Notes: generated by a model not told the origin, from the letters alone. A DNA stretch of 38,828 bases from M3007 sp964481485 (GCA_964481485.1 CAYZVM010000027.1:1-38828); one strand, 5' to 3'; shown: positions 24,005-32,964, counted from the first letter of the stretch. Numbers and translations: made by a program.

Positions 24005-24542
24005 AGCAAGACAATTGCAACACCTTCATTTTCCGAAGGTTTTATCTAAAAACATATTGTTTGAATGAGTTACAAACAGTATATTTTTTTCTATGCTTAT
24101 CATTTTAAAAATCAGTGGTCAAAACGCGGCGCGACCATTTGAAAATTTGTGAATAACCGACCTTGTTCCCAACCATGCCCAACATCGGTCAACACCAAAC
24201 CCTGATTTTGCCCGGGAGCACCGCTGCCTGTGTTGGGATAAGGTCTCTCCGCACACAGCTATTCACACCCGTCCATGTAAAGAAAAGGTAAACACCTTGT
24301 TTTTTAACAACTCGCCCTAGAGTTGTGGGGAACGTCGCAAGCCCTTGATTTTAAGGGTTGAGCTGCGTGGAAAAAGTGTGCATGAAATGGGTAACTGTTT
24401 TTGAAAACGAAAACACATCGAACAGTTACACGGTTTTCCACAAACTAACAGCTCTGATGATGGCCGCAGGAAATAGTTATTTAAATTCATTAAAACTATG
24501 AAGGGTAATTGAATTGCGGAAAAGTGGACAGACAAAGGGTCT

Positions 24543-24550
24543 TACTTTTG
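24543..24550 (+). promoter_or_regulatory. -7 promoter box TACTTTTG for ctaA
   Basis: A full TAnnTTTG match 25 nt before the ctaA ATG. It lies after the hairpins of the intergenic region, so those are not part of the ctaA leader if this promoter is used. Confidence 0.5.
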
Positions 24551-24575
24551 TTTGTTTTTAAAAAATACAGCACAC

Positions 24576-25646
24576 ATGAAATTGAAGTACGCAGACGAAA
24601 ACCGCATCTCACGCGTGGTGAAAATTTGGCTCATCATAGGGTTGGTGATGGTTTTTATGCAGATAGTTATCGGAGGTATCACTCGCCTGACCGGCAGCGG
24701 ATTGAGCATCACTCGTTGGGAAATCGTGACCGGGAGCATCCCGCCATTGAACGAGGCGCAGTGGCAGTCGGAGTTTGAGCTTTACCAGCAAACTCCTCAG
24801 TATCATAAGATTAACCAGGGAATGTCGCTCAGTGAGTTCAAGTTTATCTACTTCTGGGAATACTTCCATCGGTTGTGGGCACGGCTGATGGGGCTGGTAT
24901 TTATCTTCCCGTTTCTGTGGTTTCTTTGGCGCGGGATGCTCTCCCGGCGGCTGGTGCCGCGCCTGCTGGTCGTGGTCGCTCTGGCCGTGCTGGAAGGTTT
25001 TTTTGGGTGGATTATGGTGGCGAGCGGCCTTATCCAGCGCCCGTGGGTGAATGCCTACAACTTGACGCTCCACCTCACCATGGGGCTGGTCATTTTTGCT
25101 TATCTGTTGTGGACGATTTTTGTTGCGTACCAACCGAAGCCACCGGGCGTTGCTCCCGAAATGCGGCGATTCGCTTGGATTATGGTGATTGTGACGTTCG
25201 TCCAAATTGCGCTGGGAGCCATGATGTCCGGCTCAAAAGCGGGCTTGTTTTTTCCGACCTGGCCTGATATGAATGGAGAGTATTTGCCGGCGGTATTGCT
25301 CGATGGCAGCCATTGGTCAGCAGACAGTTTTGTTCACTATGACACCAACCCGTTTATGCCGGCGCTCATCCAATTTTTGCACCGCGGCACTGCTTATCTC
25401 CTGACTGCCATGGTGTTGTACTTTGCGTGGCGCATCTGGAAACTAAATGTCTCTCCTACTTTTCGGACGGGAGTTGTCGCCTTACTTGTCACGTTGGGCA
25501 TTCAGGTAGGGCTGGGCATCATTACGCTTGTCAATTGCAAATCAAAAATCCCGGTGGATTTGGGTGTATTGCATCAAGCCGGAGCGGTGTTGTTGTTGGG
25601 CGCATTGCTGCACATCAATTATCAGATGTCTCAAAAAAGAAAATAA
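24576..25646 (+). CDS. ctaA: Heme A synthase, COX15/CtaA family
   Basis: A 356-aa inner-membrane enzyme that oxidises the C8 methyl of heme O to the formyl of heme A for cytochrome c oxidase. About eight membrane helices form two four-helix halves. The heme-ligating histidines are visible in EYFHRLWARLMG, LTLHLTMGL, QFLHRGTAY and VLHQAGAVLL, the pattern of the family. The signature IGGITRLTGSGLSITRW is at about 33-49. The ATG at 24576 was chosen because the in-frame upstream start overlaps the transcription start region. The Bacteroidota/proteobacterial (type with longer extracytoplasmic loops) length fits. No ctaB is in the window. Confidence 0.95.
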   Translation: MKLKYADENRISRVVKIWLIIGLVMVFMQIVIGGITRLTGSGLSITRWEIVTGSIPPLNEAQWQSEFELYQQTPQYHKINQGMSLSEFKFIYFWEYFHRLWARLMGLVFIFPFLWFLWRGMLSRRLVPRLLVVVALAVLEGFFGWIMVASGLIQRPWVNAYNLTLHLTMGLVIFAYLLWTIFVAYQPKPPGVAPEMRRFAWIMVIVTFVQIALGAMMSGSKAGLFFPTWPDMNGEYLPAVLLDGSHWSADSFVHYDTNPFMPALIQFLHRGTAYLLTAMVLYFAWRIWKLNVSPTFRTGVVALLVTLGIQVGLGIITLVNCKSKIPVDLGVLHQAGAVLLLGALLHINYQMSQKRK

Positions 25647-25690
25647 ACGCTGGCTATTGTGGGGCATGTTGTAGATATTCCTCGACAAGA

Positions 25691-25822
25691 ATGGCACAAC
25701 GCCTTATACTTTCCCAAGATTTCAGCCGTTTTTCGCTGAAATCAGATACGGTCTTTTGGCTGTTTGTTGGTGCCAATATTTGTTTGATGGTTTTTCCTAC
25801 TTTTGCCCATCTCGTAACTTGA
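25691..25822 (+). CDS. Possible 43-aa single-span membrane peptide
   Basis: An ATG at 25691 opens 43 codons with a hydrophobic segment TVFWLFVGANICLMVF in the C-terminal half and basic residues before it. It lies alone between ctaA and the alpha/beta hydrolase. No ribosome site is convincing, its 3' end covers the -7 box of the next gene, and the family is unknown, so it may be chance. Confidence 0.2.
   Translation: MAQRLILSQDFSRFSLKSDTVFWLFVGANICLMVFPTFAHLVT
25798..25805 (+). promoter_or_regulatory. -7 promoter box TACTTTTG for the alpha/beta hydrolase
   Basis: A full TAnnTTTG match 27 nt upstream of the hydrolase ATG; no TTG at ideal spacing. Confidence 0.4.
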
Positions 25823-25832
25823 ATCAAGGCGA

Positions 25833-26612
25833 ATGAACCTACCGATAAAAGAAGAAAACGGCTTCCGATATATTGAATCGGGTACTGAAGGCGACACGCT
25901 TCTCCTCCTTCATGGGCTTTTCGGTGCCCTGAGTAATTTTGAAGGCATCATGAAGCGGTTTTCTACCAAATACAATGTGGTGGTGCCGATACTGCCTATC
26001 TATGAAATGCCGATTTTCGAGGTGTCGGTCATGGGGTTGGTAGATTTCGTAACGAAATTTGTCAACTTCAAAGGTTACGACAAGGTGCATTTGTTGGGCA
26101 ATTCGCTCGGCGGCCATATCGCCCTGCTCTATGCGCTGGCGCACCCGGAGCATATAGCCTCTATCACCCTGACGGGCAGTTCCGGTTTGTTTGAGAGTGC
26201 CTTTGGTTCGGCTTTCCCAAAACGTGGCGACTACGAATATATCAGGAAAAAAACTGCCGACACGTTCTATAATCCCGAGGTGGCGAGCAAAGAATTGGTG
26301 GACGAAGTATTCGGTATCGTCAATGACCGCAACAAAGCAATTCGTGTGGTGGCGACAGCCAAATCTGCCGTGCGGCACAATCTTGGCGACAAACTGCACA
26401 AACTCAAAGCGCCCACGCTACTGATTTGGGGCAAGCAGGATGCAGTGACTCCGCCATTTGTGGGCGAAAAATTCCACGAACTCATCACGACTTCCCGCCT
26501 CTATTTCCTCGACGAATGTGGCCATGCTCCTATGATGGAGAAGCCCGAAGAATTCAATACTATTTTGGAAGATTTCCTCAAAGAAGTGACGGCGGTAAAG
26601 GAAGAAGTGTGA
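25833..26612 (+). CDS. Alpha/beta hydrolase (soluble)
   Basis: A 259-aa cytoplasmic hydrolase of the alpha/beta fold. It shows the oxyanion strand LLLLHGLFGALSNF, the nucleophile elbow GNSLGGH with the catalytic Ser at about 90, the acidic residue near LLIWGKQDAVTPP and the late His in DECGHAPMMEKPEEF, so the triad is complete. The layout resembles the meta-cleavage hydrolase/haloperoxidase group, but substrates vary widely and none can be assigned. It lacks a signal peptide. It ends 13 bp before the convergent TPR gene. Confidence 0.88.
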   Translation: MNLPIKEENGFRYIESGTEGDTLLLLHGLFGALSNFEGIMKRFSTKYNVVVPILPIYEMPIFEVSVMGLVDFVTKFVNFKGYDKVHLLGNSLGGHIALLYALAHPEHIASITLTGSSGLFESAFGSAFPKRGDYEYIRKKTADTFYNPEVASKELVDEVFGIVNDRNKAIRVVATAKSAVRHNLGDKLHKLKAPTLLIWGKQDAVTPPFVGEKFHELITTSRLYFLDECGHAPMMEKPEEFNTILEDFLKEVTAVKEEV

Positions 26613-26624
26613 GTACGCATTCCT

Positions 26625-28229
26625 TTAATGCTCTTGTTGTTTCGGCAGTGGCGGCGGCTCCAATGGCTTGACGCCGGGTCGCCATTTTTGAATAGCCTTT
26701 GTGCTTATGCCATTTCTTATAGCTTCTCGCAGGGTTTTTTCCGCACCTGAGGTATCGCCTTGCGCCAATTGTGTTTCTACTTTTACTTCGTAGGCATCTT
26801 CATTTTTCGGTGCGTTTTTGAGTGCCTGACTGGCATATTTCAACGCCTTGTCGTGGTATCCGAGTCCGGCACTGGCTTTAGCAGCCTCCAATTGTGTCCG
26901 AGGGTCTCGTTTTGCCTGACGCTCAATGCCGTCGAGGCGTTTTTGCAAGGCACTCATCGTATCACGGGTTTCCTCTATTTTCTGCTGAATCCAGGTTTCT
27001 TCGCCACTGCCGGACTGGCGCAGGGTACGCAAATCTTCCATTGCTTTTGCTGGGTTCCCACTTTTGAGGGAAGCGTCTGCGCGGATTTTGAGCAAGTCTG
27101 GGTCAGCTGATTTTGCATCTGGAGCGGCAAGGGCCAAATCATCTGCTGAAGCCGCAAAGTCTCCTTTTTTATAAAGCAGCGCACCGCGTTTTTGGCGGGC
27201 TTCCTGGTTTTCGGGAAATGATTCGAGCACCAAATCGTATGTCTCGATGGCTTTTTCTTCTTGTTTATTGTTCTTGTAGTTTTCTGCCAAAGCCAACATC
27301 ATGTACATCCAACTGGTATCACTGGCAAGGGTTGTAGAGGGATTGGGCGGGGGTATATCTGTTATCAGGTTGGCTGCTATTGGCACCCGTGCTTGATTGG
27401 CCAGCACGATATAAAGCAAGTTGGTGACGGCAGCGGCATCGCGGGTCAATTGCTCACCTTCTTCTCTGGTTTTCAACAAATTGCTCAAAGTTGTATCGCC
27501 CGTGCTTAGTTCGACGCCGGCACCGAAGAGTTTGTAAAACACATCAATTTTATATTCTCGTTCGCTGCTTTTATTGATTTTTCCCCACACAATCATTTGC
27601 ACATCGCAGTCACTGGCTATGTTCCCTGCTTCTGTAAAACTGGGATAGTTTTTCTCGATGTCGTACCCTTTGTTCACGGCGGCATCTGCTTTCAGGCCGG
27701 GAGTCCTGATAATGAGTTTGTTCAGGCCGTCCATGATTTCGAGTTCTGGCTCAAAATTTTTCATGTCGCCTGTTTGCCTGAAAGGCAAAATCATCACCCG
27801 GTACCGCGCATCCTTGCTGTAAGTGCTCAAACATTCATCTTTATCTTTTGCAAAAAATTGCCATGCGAGGATTGCAATCGTAAGTGCCACGATACCTCCT
27901 ATCAAATAGTAGCGCCAAGCTTGTGCATGAGAAGGTTTGGCCTCGGCATCTTCAAAAGTCAATTTACCTGCTTCCAAACGGCGGATAATTTGCAAAGCAT
28001 TGTCGGTCAGTTGGTTTGTGGCCAAACGGGCATTCTCTGGGGCGATGGTGTTTTTGAGTATTTGGGCTTTTACTTGGTACAATTCGCCTTGATTCACCCG
28101 GGCTGTTTGTGCCAATTCAGCGTATTTCGGGTCGCTGTCGAGCAAGGCGACCAATTGTTCCAAAGCCTGTTCTATATTGCCTCCCCCGATGAGTTGTTTT
28201 ATCGTGGCAAGGGCATTGGGCAAGTCCAT
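26625..28229 (-). CDS. Membrane protein with N-terminal effector-associated-like domain and TPR repeats
   Basis: A 534-aa protein in four parts. Residues 1-90 are a helical domain (IKQLIGGGNIEQALEQLVAL, RVNQGELYQVKAQILKNTI, ATNQLTDNALQIIRRLE) that resembles the effector-associated domain EAD11, an adaptor module of bacterial conflict-signalling proteins. Residues 107-127 are a membrane helix (YYLIGGIVALTIAILAWQFF). Residues about 138-285 form an alpha/beta domain (YRVMILPFRQTGD, DVQMIVWGKINKSSEREYKIDVFYKLFG) like FlgO/TolB-N type domains. The C-terminal part (about 305-510) has several TPR units (WMYMMLALAENYKNNKQEEK, AKASAGLGYHDKALKYASQA). The topology suggests a cytoplasmic adaptor and an extracytoplasmic sensor. 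The EAD call is from pattern memory, not a search. Confidence 0.75.
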   Translation of the reverse strand: MDLPNALATIKQLIGGGNIEQALEQLVALLDSDPKYAELAQTARVNQGELYQVKAQILKNTIAPENARLATNQLTDNALQIIRRLEAGKLTFEDAEAKPSHAQAWRYYLIGGIVALTIAILAWQFFAKDKDECLSTYSKDARYRVMILPFRQTGDMKNFEPELEIMDGLNKLIIRTPGLKADAAVNKGYDIEKNYPSFTEAGNIASDCDVQMIVWGKINKSSEREYKIDVFYKLFGAGVELSTGDTTLSNLLKTREEGEQLTRDAAAVTNLLYIVLANQARVPIAANLITDIPPPNPSTTLASDTSWMYMMLALAENYKNNKQEEKAIETYDLVLESFPENQEARQKRGALLYKKGDFAASADDLALAAPDAKSADPDLLKIRADASLKSGNPAKAMEDLRTLRQSGSGEETWIQQKIEETRDTMSALQKRLDGIERQAKRDPRTQLEAAKASAGLGYHDKALKYASQALKNAPKNEDAYEVKVETQLAQGDTSGAEKTLREAIRNGISTKAIQKWRPGVKPLEPPPLPKQQEH

Positions 28230-28383
28230 AATCTTTGTTTTTGTGCATTTGGCTTTAGTTGCCAGAGCGGTCGTTAAACGCGGGCAAGTTCAAAAGAATT
28301 TTCTAATGCCTTGTTAGGGTTCGTTTAAAAATGCTTGTTTATCAATGAAATAGCAGGAAAAACGAAAAATCGCGCCACCATTT

Positions 28384-29064
28384 TTACAAAAGTGGCCTCA
28401 AGGTTTTCCAAACCGTTTCGGCCAAAATCTTGTGCCCTTCCGCAGTGGGGTGGATGCCGTCGGGGAGGTTCAGCTTGGGGTCGCCACCCACGCCTTCAAG
28501 TAGGAAAGGGATGAGCGCGGCGTTGTTGGCTTTGGCTATGCCAGGGAACATTTTGTGGAAATCTTTGGCGTAAGAGCCGAGGTTGGGTGGCGCCATCATG
28601 CCTGCGACGACGAGTTTGCAGTCAGGGTACTTGGCTTTTACTTTGTCCAAAATGAATTGCAGGTTCTTTTTCGATTCAGCGAGGGGGAGGCCACGCAGGG
28701 CATCATTGCCACCAAGTTCGAGTACGAAAATATCTACTGGTTGCTGGAGTACCCATTCGATGCGGCTGGCGCCGTCGGCGGTTGTTTCGCCGCTCAGCCC
28801 CGCGTTTACACAAGTGTAGGGCAGGCCGAGGGAGTCTATTTTTTGCTGGATAAGTGCAGTGAAGCCCTGCTCGGGTGGGAGTTGGTAGGCCGCCGTGAGG
28901 CTATTTCCAAAAAAGACGATGTTTTTACGGGCAGTAGTGGGTTTGTTTTCTGCTGGGGCAGGTTCGGCGGCAGTGTTGGCGGATGCGGGATTTGTCGGTT
29001 CGTTTTGGCAGGCTGCGACACTGATTGTCAGGGCCAAAGCTGCGAGCAGGTATTTCATTTTCAA
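28384..29064 (-). CDS. GDSL/SGNH-type arylesterase, lipoprotein
   Basis: A 226-aa esterase of the TesA-like SGNH family, attached to the envelope through a lipobox (VAAC, Cys19). Block I is FFGNSLTAAY with catalytic Ser55 (the family's Asp is Asn here, common in Bacteroidota members). Block III is ELGGNDALRG with the oxyanion Asn, and block V is DGIHPTAEGH with the Asp-His dyad. It likely hydrolyses short acyl esters or thioesters in the periplasm. A Pro/Ala/Thr linker follows the lipobox. It is divergent from meaB with about 74 bp between starts. Confidence 0.9.
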   Translation of the reverse strand: MKMKYLLAALALTISVAACQNEPTNPASANTAAEPAPAENKPTTARKNIVFFGNSLTAAYQLPPEQGFTALIQQKIDSLGLPYTCVNAGLSGETTADGASRIEWVLQQPVDIFVLELGGNDALRGLPLAESKKNLQFILDKVKAKYPDCKLVVAGMMAPPNLGSYAKDFHKMFPGIAKANNAALIPFLLEGVGGDPKLNLPDGIHPTAEGHKILAETVWKTLRPLL

Positions 29065-29138
29065 GCAATTGTTTGTTTACAAAAATCTACAAACAACTGC
29101 TATTCAAGAAGGTTGAGCGCGTTCCATACCTTCGCCCC

Positions 29139-30152
29139 ATGCGCCGCTCGTTACCAACTGTTGATGAATTTGTGCAAGGCATCCGCGCCGCCAATCGTGT
29201 GGTGCTAGGGCAGGCCATTACGCTGGTGGAAAGTGCCCGCCCGGAACATCAGGCATTGGCTCAAGAGGTCATCGCCCAATTGCTCCAACTTCAATCTCCA
29301 ATCAGCACCCACCAATCTCTCCGCATCGCCGTCACTGGTGCGCCGGGTGTGGGGAAAAGCACTTTTATTGAAGCATTGGGAATGCAACTGACCGGACAGG
29401 GCCGAAAGGTGGCAGTGTTGGCCATTGACCCGACAAGCTCGGTGAGCAAGGGCAGCATTTTGGGCGACAAAACGCGCATGGAGCGCCTCTCGACGAGCGA
29501 GTTGGCATTCATCCGTCCATCGCCTTCGGGTGAGTCTTTGGGCGGGGTGGCTCGCAAAACCCGTGAAACGATTTTATTGGTGGAGGCTGCTGGTTATGAA
29601 ACAGTTATCGTCGAAACGGTGGGTGTGGGGCAATCTGAAATCGCTGCCCACAGCATGACCGATGTGTTTTTGCTGCTCCTCTTACCGGGTGCTGGCGATG
29701 AATTGCAGGGTATCAAACGCGGCATCGTAGAAATGGCCGACATCTTGGCGGTGAACAAGGCTGATGGCGACCGGGTAAAATTGGCAAATCAAGCCCGCGC
29801 CCATTATCTAAATGCGACACATTTGCTGCCGCCCAAACCCAGCGGCTGGTTGCCTAAAGTGTTGGCTTGCAGTGCGGAACAGGGGACGGGCATCTCGGAA
29901 ATCTGGCAAACGATTCAAGATTTTAAAATGCACTCGATGGTCAATGGTTTTTTCCATCAAAACCGGCGGCAACAGGCGGGTTACTGGTTGCGAGAGGCAC
30001 TTGAAGCAGGTTTGAAAAATGCTTTTCTGGCTCATCCTGCTGTCCGTGAAAAATTATCTGTTATAGAGCCAGATGTGCTGGCCGGGCGGATGTCGCCATT
30101 TGCGGCGGCGGAGAGCGTATTGGAAGTTTTTTTGAATAGGGCAAAGGCGTAG
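29139..30152 (+). CDS. meaB: Methylmalonyl-CoA mutase-associated GTPase MeaB
   Basis: A 337-aa G3E GTPase that guards and reloads adenosylcobalamin-dependent methylmalonyl-CoA mutase. The ATG at 29139 was chosen because the longer frame would run over the divergent esterase gene. Walker A is GAPGVGKST (67-75), with switch regions IDPTSSVSKGSILGDKTRM and ETVGVGQSE, and base specificity VNKADGD. The dimerisation arm is C-terminal. Mutase genes (mutA/mutB) are not in the window. A near -7 box TACCTTCG lies 4 nt before the ATG, hinting at a short or leaderless mRNA. Confidence 0.94.
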   Translation: MRRSLPTVDEFVQGIRAANRVVLGQAITLVESARPEHQALAQEVIAQLLQLQSPISTHQSLRIAVTGAPGVGKSTFIEALGMQLTGQGRKVAVLAIDPTSSVSKGSILGDKTRMERLSTSELAFIRPSPSGESLGGVARKTRETILLVEAAGYETVIVETVGVGQSEIAAHSMTDVFLLLLLPGAGDELQGIKRGIVEMADILAVNKADGDRVKLANQARAHYLNATHLLPPKPSGWLPKVLACSAEQGTGISEIWQTIQDFKMHSMVNGFFHQNRRQQAGYWLREALEAGLKNAFLAHPAVREKLSVIEPDVLAGRMSPFAAAESVLEVFLNRAKA

Positions 30153-30171
30153 CTATTTGCCCTATTCAAAT

Positions 30172-30768
30172 TCAATCTTTTTTGTTCCGGTCAAAAACTG
30201 CGGCATCCAAGCCCCGACGCTCCAGTTGGTCAGCCACATTGATGGCTTTGGCTTTGTCGTTTGTGCGGAGTACCACTACCGCTGCTTTGCCGCTGCTTGT
30301 TTTGGATATTTCAGCGTTGGTATAGCCCATTCGTATCACTTTTTCCAATTGGTCGCGGGCATTGTCCATTTGCGAAAAAGTACCTGCCCGCACGACCCAA
30401 CGCCCGCTGCCCGCGCCTTTTACGGCGGTGCTGCTGCCTTTGCTGGTGGTGCTTGTTTTAGGCTTGGTTGTCGTGGGAGTGGTAGAAGTTGTGGTAGTTT
30501 TGGTTGGTTCGTCTTCGATTCCCCCTTGCGGTGTTGGTTTTTTTGTGCCGGTAGTTTGTTCTGCGGAATCGCGGCTCACATAAGTGCTGCCGTCACCGAG
30601 AGAGTCGGTTTGTGGGTGCAGTTTGCGGTGGGTTTCTTCCCATTCAGCTTCTTCTTGGGCTTTCAGTTGCTTTTCTTTTTGCATTTGACAAGCCTTGAAG
30701 CCGGCAGCGATGATGAGCGTTGCGAGCAGCGCATAGAGCAGATAGGTGAGCAGGCTATTCGTTTTCAT
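30172..30768 (-). CDS. SPOR domain-containing membrane protein
   Basis: A 198-aa protein with one N-terminal membrane helix (about 7-24, LTYLLYALLATLIIAAGF), a charged coiled stretch, a long Thr/Lys/Pro-rich linker (about 70-118), and a C-terminal SPOR domain (about 120-195: RWVVRAGTFSQMDNARDQLE, GLDAAVFDRN). SPOR domains bind denuded glycan strands at the septum, so a role at the division site or in wall remodelling is likely. It is convergent with meaB, 19 bp apart. Confidence 0.9.
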   Translation of the reverse strand: MKTNSLLTYLLYALLATLIIAAGFKACQMQKEKQLKAQEEAEWEETHRKLHPQTDSLGDGSTYVSRDSAEQTTGTKKPTPQGGIEDEPTKTTTTSTTPTTTKPKTSTTSKGSSTAVKGAGSGRWVVRAGTFSQMDNARDQLEKVIRMGYTNAEISKTSSGKAAVVVLRTNDKAKAINVADQLERRGLDAAVFDRNKKD

Positions 30769-30780
30769 ACCGTGCAGTCG

Positions 30781-30872
30781 TTCGTTTAAAAGGTTAGAGA
30801 ATCAAGTTTTTACGGGCGAAAGATAGGCCACTTGAAATGTACGGCCTACAATCTGCTAATTTTTCAAACGAA
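30781..30872. repeat. Nested inverted repeats downstream of the M1 peptidase
   Basis: TTCGTTT (30781-30787) pairs with AAACGAA (30866-30872), and inside it TAGGCC (30824-30829) pairs with GGCCTA (30843-30848). On the minus strand the inner hairpin is followed by TCTTTC, a poor terminator. A role in M1 peptidase 3'-end formation is possible. Confidence 0.3.
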
Positions 30873-30879
30873 TGGATTG

Positions 30880-32754
30880 TCAAGGAGTTGTAAGTTGATT
30901 GTCATTTGGCTCCGTGTCTGGGATAGTTTTCAAACCAAGTTTGACACTTTTTACTGTTTTCCCTGCCGCACAAGAAATCCGAAAATTTTGCTTCCCGTCT
31001 TTCCAAACGGCGGCTGTGTGATGGAAAATTTGTTTTGTGCCATCGGTATATTCCACCTCAAGATGAATCGGGACGGGTATGTTTCCTTTCCTTTTTATTA
31101 CAATCGCCTGATTATTAGTGGCATCGTCTTTCGCAATTTCTTGGATTCCCAAGTCTGGATAGCCCCATTCAAAAAACCAAGCCCGCCAGTACCAGTCCAA
31201 GTTTTGGCCTGACACATCGTTCCAAGTTTGGAAAAAATCAAACGGCGCGGGGTGCTTACCCTTCCAACGGTTCATGTACTCGGTCATACATTTATGGAAA
31301 GTCTCGTAGCCCAACAAGTCGAGCAAGGTCAGGTAGGCATTTTGAGGGCGCTGATAGGAGGCATTCCGATAGCCGCTGGTCAAGTTGCGAGAGCGCACCA
31401 TGGGCGGCACGTCATTGTCAGTCCCTGCGATATTGGAGTAGCCTCGCACCCCACCAATTTTGTGGCCGCTGAGCGAATCGGAGAGCATATAATCAAAAAA
31501 TGAAGCCCAGCCCTCATCCATCCAAGCATACTCTTGCTCATTGATGCCCATCATAAATGGAAAATAAGTGTGGCTTACCTCATGGATGGTGAGCGTCATA
31601 GGAGAGCGCGGCGCGGTGCTTGCGTCGTTGCACATCATGGGGTATTCCATACCGTCGTTGCCGTTGAACACCGTCATGCTCGGGTAGGGAAATGGGTAAC
31701 CGGGCAGCCAAGTGCTCATCAGGCGGATGCCGTCGGCGGCGATGCGGGCTACTTCGGGATAGTCCGTAGAGGCTGTGTTGTAAGCTGCGCTGACAAAAGT
31801 GCGGCGACCCGTTTTGTCGTCCACCACAACCGAGGTTGCGTCCCAGTTGTAGTGGTCGCTGGCGGCAAAGGCAAAATCGGGTACGTCCGACGCTTTGAAT
31901 TTGAACACGTTTTGAGCCGCTTTTTTGTACACACCGCCTGCTTTCAATTCTTTTTCTGAAAAAATAGAAATCACGTCGGAAGCAGCATGGGCTTTTTGCC
32001 AACGCTCCAAATAAATGGGCGTGAAAATATCGGCAGCGTTTTGCAGCTCACCCGTGGCCCAAACTTGGAAGCCTGGCGGCATCGAAATCGTGACGTCGTA
32101 GTCGGCAAATCCGTGATAAAACTCGTACAGCCCCGTGTAAGGCGCATCGGCCCAACCGCGCAAATCGTCATAAACAGCAATCTGCGGATACCAATAGGGC
32201 ACAAAGAAAATAGTGCTGTCGCTTGCATACTCGCGGGCGGCACCCTCGTCGGCAGGCAAAGTGTACGACCACCGCACAGTCATCGTAGCCGTGCTTTTCG
32301 GGGGTAAAGGGTTGTTTTTCAAATTGATATCAAGAAATGTGCTGAAGCGGCGGCGGTTTTTCTCGTCCACAATTGTCCCATTGTAGGTGAGTGCTTCTAT
32401 CTGCACACCGTCATCGCTCACGTCAGAAGATGCCACATCGTAGGCGCGTTGGCCACCTTTTCGGTAGCGGTCGTGCTGGAGTTTGAAACGGATTTGTTTG
32501 AGCGAATCGGGGCTGTTGTTGAAGTAAGTGACGGTTTCTTCGCCGCTCAGCCGCCGGCTTTTTGGGTCAAGCGCGGCTGTTATGACATAGTTGGCGCGGT
32601 TCTGCCAATAATTGGGGCCCGGTTTGCCATCCCAACTGCGGGTGCCTTTTTCGTAGGGTTTTTGGAGATTTCGGGGGAAAAAGAGAGTGGTTTGGGCGAT
32701 TGAAGATGCCAAAAAACTCAACAAAACGAGCAAAACAGATAGAGGACGGAGCAT
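30880..32754 (-). CDS. M1 family zinc aminopeptidase, secreted
   Basis: A 624-aa gluzincin aminopeptidase. The start was set at ATG 32754, which opens a signal peptide (MLRPLSVLLVLLSFLASSIAQ, cleaved near 21). The in-frame TTG further upstream lies inside the -7 promoter box and cannot be translated. The zinc site is HEVSH (391-395) with the third ligand Glu414 in DEGWA, giving HExxH-18-E; Glu392 is the catalytic base. The substrate motif is GMEYP (368-372), a variant of the family's GxMEN exopeptidase motif. The N-terminal about 180 residues form the beta-rich M1 domain. It has no T9SS C-terminal domain. It probably removes N-terminal residues from peptides in the periplasm. Confidence 0.93.
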   Translation of the reverse strand: MLRPLSVLLVLLSFLASSIAQTTLFFPRNLQKPYEKGTRSWDGKPGPNYWQNRANYVITAALDPKSRRLSGEETVTYFNNSPDSLKQIRFKLQHDRYRKGGQRAYDVASSDVSDDGVQIEALTYNGTIVDEKNRRRFSTFLDINLKNNPLPPKSTATMTVRWSYTLPADEGAAREYASDSTIFFVPYWYPQIAVYDDLRGWADAPYTGLYEFYHGFADYDVTISMPPGFQVWATGELQNAADIFTPIYLERWQKAHAASDVISIFSEKELKAGGVYKKAAQNVFKFKASDVPDFAFAASDHYNWDATSVVVDDKTGRRTFVSAAYNTASTDYPEVARIAADGIRLMSTWLPGYPFPYPSMTVFNGNDGMEYPMMCNDASTAPRSPMTLTIHEVSHTYFPFMMGINEQEYAWMDEGWASFFDYMLSDSLSGHKIGGVRGYSNIAGTDNDVPPMVRSRNLTSGYRNASYQRPQNAYLTLLDLLGYETFHKCMTEYMNRWKGKHPAPFDFFQTWNDVSGQNLDWYWRAWFFEWGYPDLGIQEIAKDDATNNQAIVIKRKGNIPVPIHLEVEYTDGTKQIFHHTAAVWKDGKQNFRISCAAGKTVKSVKLGLKTIPDTEPNDNQLTTP

Positions 32755-32778
32755 ACTTTTTACAGATTGAAGTGGTGG

Positions 32779-32786
32779 CAAATGTA
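32779..32786 (-). promoter_or_regulatory. -7 promoter box TACATTTG for the M1 peptidase
   Basis: A full TAnnTTTG match 24 nt upstream of the ATG; it decides the start codon, since the upstream in-frame TTG falls within this box. Confidence 0.55.
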
Positions 32787-32964
32787 GCAGTAGTTGTCAA
32801 AAAGTTTTTCCCATTTGAACTTACAGTAGTTGCCCAAACAGGTTTGAGGCTTATCCAATAAAATAGAAAGCAGGCTGTTTTGAAAAAACGAGGCACCAAA
32901 AAATAAAAAACAACTTGAAAAAAGCAAATATTTTAAGGGTAATACAAAATCTTTATCGGTGAAA

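Larger units (their letters stand above)
23918..24575. other. Long structured intergenic region; weak candidate origin or RNA locus
   Basis: This 658-bp gap between divergent genes has no convincing ORF. The left part (23920-24115) is strongly AT-rich. The right part carries one perfect DnaA-box match (TGTGAATAA at 24148-24156, the complement of TTATTCACA) and one-mismatch boxes CTATTCACA (24259-24267) and TTTTCCACA (24434-24442). It also holds a run of hairpins: AAGGT/ACCTT followed by GTTTTTT (24285-24305), ACAACTC/GAGTTGT (24307-24326), CGCA..CCCTT/AAGGG..TGCG (24336-24367) and GTAACTGTT/AACAGTTAC (24391-24429). An origin, an unannotated RNA or regulatory DNA would each fit; none is proven. 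Confidence 0.3.

Noticed and set aside
24285..24305. Terminator AAGGT/ACCTT followed by T7
   Set aside because: The stem is only 5 bp and no rightward gene or promoter ends here, so it is listed only as part of the structured region.
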